Positions 1 through 5,160 of a DNA stretch of 20,251 nucleotides are shown here, piece after piece. Position numbers and translations under genes: made by a program. The DNA comes from RSA11 sp965652565 (lineage in GTDB: Bacteria > Actinomycetota > Thermoleophilia > Solirubrobacterales > 70-9): the NCBI GenBank assembly GCA_965652565.1, contig CBFGWL010000056.1, forward strand, positions 1 through 20,251. The letters are read 5' to 3'. Below the pieces are notes generated by a model that did no database searches, was not told where the DNA came from, and saw only the letters and a program-made list of their open reading frames with translations. Each line of letters begins with the position of its first letter. Within the stretch, counting starts at the first letter, position 1.

Positions 1-668
1 ACGTCGAGGATCTCGAAGCCCTTGTCGCGCAGCCAGCGCACCAGGCCGCCCGAGGCCGCTTCGGTGCAGACCGCGGCGAGCTTTGGAGCCAAGATCGAGA
101 CCAGGACGTCGATGTGAACGAACTGTCCCGGGATCGGCTCGATGCGGACCTCCCAGCCCTCGCCCCGCATCCACTCCGCGAGCTGCTCCGCGGCCTGGAT
201 CTGCGTGCGCTCCTCGCCGTTGCCGATCAGCAGCGTGCCCGGTTCCACGATCGTCACGTCGCCGCCCTCGATCGCGCCCGCCGTGATCATCCGCCAGATC
301 GGTATGTCCGCCTCCTGGTAGAAGCGAATCACCGGGGCGTACTCGCCGCGCCGCCACTGCTGGGCGAGCTGAAGAACGACGGCGCCGAAGGGCGTCATCG
401 TGCTCGAGTCGCGCGCGAACACCTGGTACGGCAGCGCGGGGTCGGGCTCAAGGAAGCGCACCTGCACGCCGGCCTGTTCGTACGCGGCAACCAACTCAGC
501 GTGCTGCGCCCGCGCCGTGGCGGGGTCGAAGGTCGCGCCGCTCGCCAGCGTCGCCTTCGAGATCGCGCTCGTAGGCAGCCAGCGGAAGTTGTCCGGGGGG
601 CAGAGCAGGACCTCGCGCAGGCGCCCGTACTCCGAATCGGCCCCCCATGTTCCGGGCTCGCGCGTCAT
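1..668 (-). CDS. Arginine deiminase/DDAH-superfamily guanidino hydrolase (partial, C-terminus outside window)
   Basis: The ORF starts with ATG at 668 and runs 222 codons to the window edge without a stop. It fits the pentein (arginine deiminase / dimethylarginine dimethylaminohydrolase / agmatine deiminase) fold. Visible motifs are FARDSS (Asp87), EGGD (Glu134, Asp137) and HID (His185, Asp187); Asp, Glu-Gly-Gly-Asp and His-x-Asp are catalytic or guanidinium-binding signatures of the family. The nucleophilic Cys, which lies near the C-terminus in this family, would be off the edge. The ATG overlaps the TGA of the upstream decarboxylase gene (ATGA at 665-668), so the two are probably translated as a coupled pair. 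By context it may act on agmatine or arginine next to an amino-acid decarboxylase (inferred). The substrate cannot be settled from this fragment. Confidence 0.8.
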   Translation of the reverse strand, partial: MTREPGTWGADSEYGRLREVLLCPPDNFRWLPTSAISKATLASGATFDPATARAQHAELVAAYEQAGVQVRFLEPDPALPYQVFARDSSTMTPFGAVVLQLAQQWRRGEYAPVIRFYQEADIPIWRMITAGAIEGGDVTIVEPGTLLIGNGEERTQIQAAEQLAEWMRGEGWEVRIEPIPGQFVHIDVLVSILAPKLAAVCTEAASGGLVRWLRDKGFEILD

Positions 669-2134
669 TCCGCCACCACTCTAAGCGTCCGCAGGGTGCG
701 GTCGGAAGCGCCGCGCAGGTGCCCGCCCTCCTTCAGGGTCCGCTGGATGAACTCGAGCGTGTCGGTCGTGAGGCGCTCGCCCGGGAGCACGTTCGGGATC
801 CCGGGCGGGTAGGCCGCCAGCGACTCGGCGGCGATCCGGTTCCCGGCGTCCGCGAAAGGCACCGCCTCCGTGGGCCCGAGGAAGGCGTCGCGGGGGGTCA
901 TCTCGAGCGGTCCCCATGCCGGCGGCACGGCGAAGGGCACCGACGCGTTGGGGTCGCTCCCGGCGCCGGCGGTGCTCGCCACCCGCTCGACCGCGGGGAC
1001 CAGGCGCCGGACGAGCCCCGCCGCGTCCCCGCCGATGCCGAAGGCCGCTACCACGACGGCCTCGGTGGCGAGCTCGACGAAGACGTCCTCCTGGTCGCGC
1101 AGCAGCTCGGCGAAGCGATGCCCCGTCACCCCGACGCCGCGCACGTCGATCACGAGCCGTAACGGGTCCCATCCGGTCACGCCCGGCGTGCCCGCGTGTG
1201 GCGGGTCGAGGACGTCGAGGCCCGGGATCGCGCAGATGCGCTCGTGCGCCTCGCGCAGCGCGCGGAGCGTCTGGCCGATCAGATCCTCGCCGCGGGTTGC
1301 CGCCTGGCGGCGCGCGGCATCGAGCGAGAGCGTGAGCAGCGAGCTGGGGCTCGTCGACTCGAGCAGGGTGACGGCGCGATCGACGCTGCGCTCGTCGATG
1401 CGGCCGGTGTCGCCGAGGTGCAGCATCGCCGACTGCGTGAGGCTGCCGACGATCTTGTGCGTGGAGGAGATGACGAGGTCGGCGCCGGCCTCCAGGGCGC
1501 TCTCCGGCAGCTCCGGGGAGAAGTGCAGATGCGCGCCCCAGGCCTCGTCCACGACGAGCGGGACGCCGCGTTCGTGCGCCACGTCGGCAAGGGCGCGCAC
1601 GTCCGCGCACGCGCCGAAGTAGGTCGGGGAGACGATCAGCGCGCCGACCGCATCGGGGGCGGCCGCGAGGGCGCGCTCCAGCGCGTCGGGCGTCACGCAA
1701 TGGGCGATGCCGCGCTCGGCATCGACCTCCGGCGCGACGAAGGTGGGAGCCAGGCCCGCGAGGATCATGCCGTCGATCGCGCTCGAGTGGACGTTGCGCT
1801 GCATGACGATCGAGCGGCCCTGCTGGCGCAGCGCGATCAGCGCGGCGTGATTGCCCTGGGAGGCCCCGCTGATCAGAAACCAGGTGCGCCTGGCGCCCCA
1901 GGCCTCGGCCGCGAGGTTCTGCGCCTGCTGGAAGTAGTTGCGCTCGAGCGGCCCGACGTCGATGCCCGGGATCAGGGCGGGGATGTCCAGGCGCAGCGCC
2001 TGCTCCCCGAGCGCTTGGAGAAGGGCCGGATCAGCGGCGTCGCCGCCCTTGTGGCCGGGGACGTAGAGGCGGGCGGGATCGCGCTCGGCGTGGGCCAGGA
2101 GCGCATCCACGTAGGGGACATCGCGCTGCTCCAT
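665..2134 (-). CDS. PLP-dependent Orn/Lys/Arg decarboxylase, short Gram-positive type
   Basis: The 489-aa protein has the length of Bacillus SpeA-type decarboxylases, which lack the N-terminal wing domain of the E. coli enzymes. Fold-type I PLP landmarks are clear: YVPGHKGG near residue 24, a phosphate-binding SGASQGNH near 89-96, VDEAWGAH with the pyridine-binding Asp196, and SSTHK with Schiff-base Lys227 followed by GSLTQSAML. The usual VDEAHG is VDEAWG here (His to Trp). The C-terminal third (about 390-489) matches the small OKR_DC C-terminal domain. The reaction is decarboxylation of a basic amino acid (arginine to agmatine, lysine to cadaverine or ornithine to putrescine). Arginine is favoured only by the coupled guanidino hydrolase downstream. 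The Shine-Dalgarno before the ATG is weak. Confidence 0.9.
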   Translation of the reverse strand: MEQRDVPYVDALLAHAERDPARLYVPGHKGGDAADPALLQALGEQALRLDIPALIPGIDVGPLERNYFQQAQNLAAEAWGARRTWFLISGASQGNHAALIALRQQGRSIVMQRNVHSSAIDGMILAGLAPTFVAPEVDAERGIAHCVTPDALERALAAAPDAVGALIVSPTYFGACADVRALADVAHERGVPLVVDEAWGAHLHFSPELPESALEAGADLVISSTHKIVGSLTQSAMLHLGDTGRIDERSVDRAVTLLESTSPSSLLTLSLDAARRQAATRGEDLIGQTLRALREAHERICAIPGLDVLDPPHAGTPGVTGWDPLRLVIDVRGVGVTGHRFAELLRDQEDVFVELATEAVVVAAFGIGGDAAGLVRRLVPAVERVASTAGAGSDPNASVPFAVPPAWGPLEMTPRDAFLGPTEAVPFADAGNRIAAESLAAYPPGIPNVLPGERLTTDTLEFIQRTLKEGGHLRGASDRTLRTLRVVAE

Positions 2135-2209
2135 CGCTTGCCAAAGTAACCGAGCGCGGTGCCGAGCGCGAGCGCGGGTTTCCGCCTGGGCAGTGGCCTC
2201 TTGCGCTGC

Positions 2210-2215
2210 TAGCCT
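2210..2215 (+). promoter_or_regulatory. Candidate -10 box TAGCCT upstream of the CNNM transcription unit
   Basis: TAGCCT fits the TANNNT form of a -10 element and lies 13 nt before the ATG of the short upstream ORF at 2229. That would put a transcript start near 2222 and give the CNNM gene a leader of about 80 nt. No convincing -35 hexamer is visible at 17 bp. Confidence 0.35.
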
Positions 2216-2228
2216 TCGCTTGTCGCCG

Positions 2229-2306
2229 ATGGACGACGACCGACCTCCGAGTACCCGTCCACAGCCGTTGGACGGGTTTGATGACTTGAAGCAGGAAGGC
2301 GCATGA
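2229..2306 (+). CDS. Possible 25-codon leader peptide (upstream ORF) coupled to the CNNM gene
   Basis: ATG at 2229 opens a 25-codon frame beginning MDDDRPPSTRPQP and ending in TGA at 2304-2306, which overlaps the ATG of the CNNM gene (ATGA at 2303-2306). Three consecutive Asp residues followed by four prolines within thirteen residues are characteristic of leader peptides that destabilise or stall ribosomes; the Salmonella/E. coli MgtL leader of the Mg2+ transporter gene mgtA is a known example. The ORF contains a perfect 9-bp dyad (2253-2277). A candidate -10 box lies 13 nt upstream of its ATG. No clear Shine-Dalgarno precedes it. It may be chance, since open frames are common in GC-rich DNA, but the overlap, the composition and the downstream gene fit together. 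Confidence 0.4.
   Translation: MDDDRPPSTRPQPLDGFDDLKQEGA
2253..2277 (+). promoter_or_regulatory. Perfect 9-bp hairpin in the CNNM leader
   Basis: ACCCGTCCA (2253-2261) and TGGACGGGT (2269-2277) form a perfect 9-bp stem with a 7-nt loop, ending 25 nt before the CNNM start. It is followed by TTTG rather than a U-tract, so a classical intrinsic terminator is unlikely. It lies inside the upstream ORF, where a translating ribosome would melt it. Confidence 0.5.
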
Positions 2307-3646
2307 CCGCCCTCCTGCTCCTGCTCGTCGTCCTACTCGTCCTGATCAACGGGTTCTTCGTCGCCGCCGAGTTCGCGATCGTCCGCTCCCGGCCGTCGCG
2401 TCTGCAGCGCCTCGCGGACGAGGGCAACAAGCGCGCCAGGCGCGCGATCGATCAGATCAACAACGTCGACGAGTACGTGGCGACGTCGCAGGTGGGCATC
2501 ACGCTCGCCTCGATCGGCCTCGGTTTCGCGGGCGAGCCGGCGATCGCCGATCTCATCGAGCCCGCGCTCGGCGACGTCCTGGGCGAGGGCGGCACGCACG
2601 CGCTCGCCTTCGCGATCGCGTTCACGATCGTCACGCTCCTGCACGTCACCTTCGGCGAGCAGGCGCCGAAGATGCTCGGGATCGCCAGGCCGGAGCCGCT
2701 CCTGCTGTGGATCTCGGGCCCGCTGGCCGTGTTCCGGCGGCTGTTCACGCCGCTCATCCTGCTCACGAACGCCCCGGCGACCTTCCTCGTGCGCCGCGTC
2801 TTCCGCGTCGATCCCACCGACGTGGAGGAGACGAGCGCGGAGGAGCTGCGCCTGCTGATCAGCCGCAACGCGCGCGGCGGGAGCCTCGACCCCGGTGAAG
2901 CCGGGATGCTCGGCGGCGTCTTCCACCTCCACGAGCAGGAGGCGCGCGAGGTGATGACCCCGATCCCGGCGGTGGTGACCGTGAACGCTGAGGAGACCGT
3001 GGAGGACGCACTGCAGCGCTGCGTGAGCTCCGGTCACACGCGCCTCGTCGTGATCGAGGACGACAACCCCGACCGGGTGCGCGGCGTCGTCCACAACAAC
3101 AGCCTGGTGCGGCTCCACATGAACGCCGGCCCGGACACGGGCATCGAGAGCGCGATCCGGCCGGTGCCGATCTTCCCCGAGACCAAGCCGCTCGACGACC
3201 TGCTCGCCGAGCTGCAGCGCCAGCGCAGCTCGCTGGGCGTCGTTTCCGACGAGTACGGGCGGACCGTCGGGATCGTGACCGTCGAGGACATCCTCGAGGA
3301 GGTCGTCGGCGAGATCGAGGACGAGACGGACCCGCGGGCCTCCGAGGTCCGCAGGCTCGCCGACGGCGACTACTACGTGCGCGGCCACGTTGCGCTCGGC
3401 GACCTCGAGGACGTGGGCATCAACCTGCCGGTGGACAGCGACGCCTACAACTCGATCGGCGGCTACGTGTTCTCGCAGCTCGGCCGCCTGCCCAAGCGCG
3501 GGGACAGCATCCGCGCCAACGGCCACGAGATCCGCGTCGAATCCGTCCGCGAGAACCGCATCGTCGCGGTGCGCATCAAGCCGCTCACGACCGAGCACAA
3601 GGCGCTCTCCGTGCCGCCCGCTGGCGAGGCCGAAGCCGACGCCTGA
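2303..3646 (+). CDS. CNNM/CorC (HlyC-type) membrane protein with CBS pair
   Basis: The 447-aa protein has the standard CNNM/CorB layout. The N-terminal DUF21 membrane domain (about 1-195) has a hydrophobic first helix at 2-25, further helices around 58-80, 97-120 and 130-165, and the conserved GEQAPK motif. A CBS pair follows (about 205-335, with VMTPIPAV and GIVTVEDILEEVVGEIEDE). The C-terminal CorC_HlyC domain (about 345-430) includes DAYNSIGGYVFSQLGRLPKRGD. Relatives are linked to Mg2+ export or homeostasis (bacterial MpfA/YhdP, archaeal CorB); the older hemolysin name is misleading. AGGAAGG at 2293-2299 serves as Shine-Dalgarno for this ATG. The start overlaps the stop of a 25-codon upstream ORF, suggesting coupled translation and possible Mg-responsive control (inference). 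Confidence 0.92.
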   Translation: MTALLLLLVVLLVLINGFFVAAEFAIVRSRPSRLQRLADEGNKRARRAIDQINNVDEYVATSQVGITLASIGLGFAGEPAIADLIEPALGDVLGEGGTHALAFAIAFTIVTLLHVTFGEQAPKMLGIARPEPLLLWISGPLAVFRRLFTPLILLTNAPATFLVRRVFRVDPTDVEETSAEELRLLISRNARGGSLDPGEAGMLGGVFHLHEQEAREVMTPIPAVVTVNAEETVEDALQRCVSSGHTRLVVIEDDNPDRVRGVVHNNSLVRLHMNAGPDTGIESAIRPVPIFPETKPLDDLLAELQRQRSSLGVVSDEYGRTVGIVTVEDILEEVVGEIEDETDPRASEVRRLADGDYYVRGHVALGDLEDVGINLPVDSDAYNSIGGYVFSQLGRLPKRGDSIRANGHEIRVESVRENRIVAVRIKPLTTEHKALSVPPAGEAEADA

Positions 3647-3649
3647 GTG

Positions 3650-3691
3650 GGCGCGAATTTGCGTCCGCGCCGAGGTTTACGTTCCCCTCGG
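3650..3691 (+). terminator. Two overlapping hairpins after the CNNM gene
   Basis: GGCGCG (3650-3655) pairs with CGCGCC (3666-3671), and CCGAGG (3670-3675) pairs with CCTCGG (3686-3691). They share bases 3670-3671, so only one forms fully at a time. They sit just after the CNNM stop and before the Shine-Dalgarno of the next gene. There is no strong U-tract, so this is a weak terminator or leader structure at best. Confidence 0.3.
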
Positions 3692-3721
3692 TAGTTAGCC
3701 CCGACCGAAGGAGCGGGTCAG

Positions 3722-3964
3722 ATGTGGGTCGTGAGACTCACGGATAAGCAGCTCGAGGTCCTGAAGGCGATGCTGCGCTCGCAGCCGCAACTGGGCCCGG
3801 CGCTCAGCGGCGCCCTGGAGTCGATCGAGCTGGCGCGCTGGGACGACCTTCCCGACGCACGGCTCCCGTGGGACGAGGTCGCCAAGGCCGCCTCGCACCA
3901 GGGCGTCTCAGAGGCGGATGTCGTCTGGGACCTGACGGGCCGCGGCCGTCGCGTAGAGGCTTAG
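3722..3964 (+). CDS. Small uncharacterised protein, 80 aa
   Basis: I do not recognise a family. A strong Shine-Dalgarno (GAAGGAG, 3707-3713) sits 8 nt before ATG 3722, which is the best evidence that this is a real gene. The protein is soluble, with no signal peptide or membrane segment. Its first half reads as amphipathic helix (LTDKQLEVLKAMLRSQP, then LGPALSGALESIELARW). The second half (DEVAKAASHQGVSEADVVWDL) resembles a short helix-turn-helix-like stretch, but not convincingly enough to call a DNA-binding protein. It stands alone between the CNNM gene and a repeat-rich convergent spacer. It has its own ribosome-binding site and may be read through from the CNNM gene, 75 nt upstream. Confidence 0.65.
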   Translation: MWVVRLTDKQLEVLKAMLRSQPQLGPALSGALESIELARWDDLPDARLPWDEVAKAASHQGVSEADVVWDLTGRGRRVEA

Positions 3965-3985
3965 CCGAGCGACGACACAACGCAT

Positions 3986-4023
3986 GGCGCCCGCCCGTTC
4001 AGCAGGGCGCCCGCCCGTTCAGC
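3986..4023. repeat. 18-bp direct repeat, two copies, 20-bp period
   Basis: GGCGCCCGCCCGTTCAGC occurs at 3986-4003 and again, identical, at 4006-4023, separated by AG. The second copy runs directly into the 61-bp-period repeat that follows. The spacer 3965-4249 lies between convergent genes and holds no credible CDS. Confidence 0.9.
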
Positions 4024-4120
4024 CCTGGTCGTCGCTTTTCGACTACGTGGACTGAACGTTCGTCGCGCTGGCGCGACGTTCAGCTGTGGTCGTCGAATTT
4101 CGAAGCCCAGGGCTGAACGT
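4016..4120. repeat. Tandem dyad repeat, 61-bp period, with nested palindrome
   Basis: Two related 44-bp units (4016-4059 and 4077-4120) share CGTTCAGC, TGGTCGTCG, TTTCGA and CTGAACGT in the same order and spacing; I count 34 of 44 identical. Each unit is bounded by inverted arms CGTTCAG/CTGAACG. The outer ends form a perfect 13-bp inverted repeat, CGTTCAGCCCTGG (4016-4028) with CCAGGGCTGAACG (4107-4119). Between the units lies a perfect 8-bp palindrome arm pair, CGTCGCGC (4061-4068) and GCGCGACG (4071-4078). Position between convergent genes suggests a bidirectional terminator, a decayed mobile repeat or a protein-binding array. Confidence 0.85.
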
Positions 4121-4163
4121 CGTGGTCCGCGCGCCTCGCGGAGCGTTCCTGCGCACCAAAGCC

Positions 4164-4205
4164 GCACCCCGTGTGTCGAAACGAGCACCCCGCGTCCCGA
4201 AACGC
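4164..4205. repeat. Degenerate 21-bp tandem repeat, two copies
   Basis: Units 4164-4184 and 4185-4205 both begin GCACCCCG and contain CGAAACG near the end; 17 of 21 positions agree. It is a second repeat type in the same convergent spacer. The 21-bp period is a multiple of three, but no supported reading frame crosses it. Confidence 0.6.
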
Positions 4206-4249
4206 GCCACGTGCGCTCAACACGCGGCGCAGGCGGCCGGGTCTCAGCC

Positions 4250-5074
4250 TCAGTACGTGAAGAACCCCTCGCCCGTCTTGCGGCCGAGCTTGCCCTCGCG
4301 GACCATCTCGCGCAACAAATCGGGCGGCGCGTGCGTCGGCTCGCCCGTCTCCGCGTGCAGGCTGTCACCGATCGCGACGCTCACGTCGATGCCGACGAGG
4401 TCGAGGAGCTTCAGCGGGCCCATCGGATGGCCGGCGCCGAGGCGCATGCAGTCGTCGATCGCCGCCGGCGTGAGCCCGGAGCTCTCCATGTAGCGGACCG
4501 CGTCGAAGAGGTAGGGGAAGAGCAGCCGGTTGACCACGAAGCCGGCGTTGTCGGGCACTTCGACGGCGACCTTGTCCAGCGCCGCGCACCAGGCGCGGGC
4601 GCGCTCGGCGACGCCCTCGCGCACGGTGTCGGGGACGACCAGCTCGACCAGCTCCATGCGCGTCACCGGGTTGAAGACGTGCAGCCCGAAGACGCGGTCG
4701 GGGACGCCGCTGCGTTCGCCGAGCTCGCGGATCGAGAGCGAGGAGGTCGTCGAAGCGAGGTCGGCGTCCGGGCTCGACTCGGCGAGACTGGCGAGCAGCT
4801 GAGCCTTGGGTTCGAGCTCTTCCACGATGGCCTCGACGACGATGTCGCAGTCGGCGAGAGCGGTGGGATCGGTCGTCACCTTGATGCGGGACCCCATCGC
4901 GCCCTCGAGCTTGCCGGCGAGCTTCTGGGAGGTTTCCTCGGCCCGCCAAGCCGAGGCGTCGCTGCGGGCAAGGAGCCGTACCTCACCTACCGTGCTGGCG
5001 CACGCGGCGAGGCCGCAGGCGATCGTGCCGCTGCCGGCGATTCCGGGACGTTCGTAGCCGTCTGGAGAGCTCAT
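4250..5074 (-). CDS. 3-hydroxyacyl-CoA dehydrogenase (short-chain, stand-alone)
   Basis: The 274-aa protein is the length of single-domain 3-hydroxyacyl-CoA/3-hydroxybutyryl-CoA dehydrogenases. These oxidise L-3-hydroxyacyl-CoA to 3-ketoacyl-CoA, or the reverse in butyryl-CoA synthesis. The Rossmann start GIAGSGTIACG (11-21) departs from the usual GAGxMGxG: Ala19 replaces the third Gly. Catalytic positions Ser111, His132 (GLHVFNP), Glu144 (MELVEL) and Asn182 (FVVNRL) are present with the same spacing as in the human enzyme. The C-terminal domain ends in the typical GRKTGEGFF. I chose ATG 5074 (MSSPDGYE) because longer versions add a basic, non-conserved leader running into the divergent promoter. 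A thiolase for the next beta-oxidation step lies 2.4 kb away. Confidence 0.9.
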   Translation of the reverse strand: MSSPDGYERPGIAGSGTIACGLAACASTVGEVRLLARSDASAWRAEETSQKLAGKLEGAMGSRIKVTTDPTALADCDIVVEAIVEELEPKAQLLASLAESSPDADLASTTSSLSIRELGERSGVPDRVFGLHVFNPVTRMELVELVVPDTVREGVAERARAWCAALDKVAVEVPDNAGFVVNRLLFPYLFDAVRYMESSGLTPAAIDDCMRLGAGHPMGPLKLLDLVGIDVSVAIGDSLHAETGEPTHAPPDLLREMVREGKLGRKTGEGFFTY

Positions 5075-5146
5075 GGCGCGGTTTCGTATCACGGTCCGAT
5101 GGGGCCGTGCTGCACTTTTCGTGGGGCGTTTGCACGTACTCGCCGG

Positions 5147-5152
5147 TAGCAT
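5147..5152 (+). promoter_or_regulatory. -10-like TAGCAT immediately before the MMPL start
   Basis: TAGCAT is followed by 8 nt and then GTG 5161, so transcription would begin at or next to the start codon (leaderless mRNA). No Shine-Dalgarno is visible, which supports this reading and the choice of start. Confidence 0.5.
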
Positions 5153-5160
5153 CGCCGCCC

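Noticed and set aside
1196..2149. 317-codon plus-strand open frame
   Set aside because: Antisense shadow of the decarboxylase gene; low-complexity composition and no motif.
3986..4023. Direct repeats as a CRISPR array
   Set aside because: Only two 18-bp copies with a 2-bp gap; no spacers and no cas genes.
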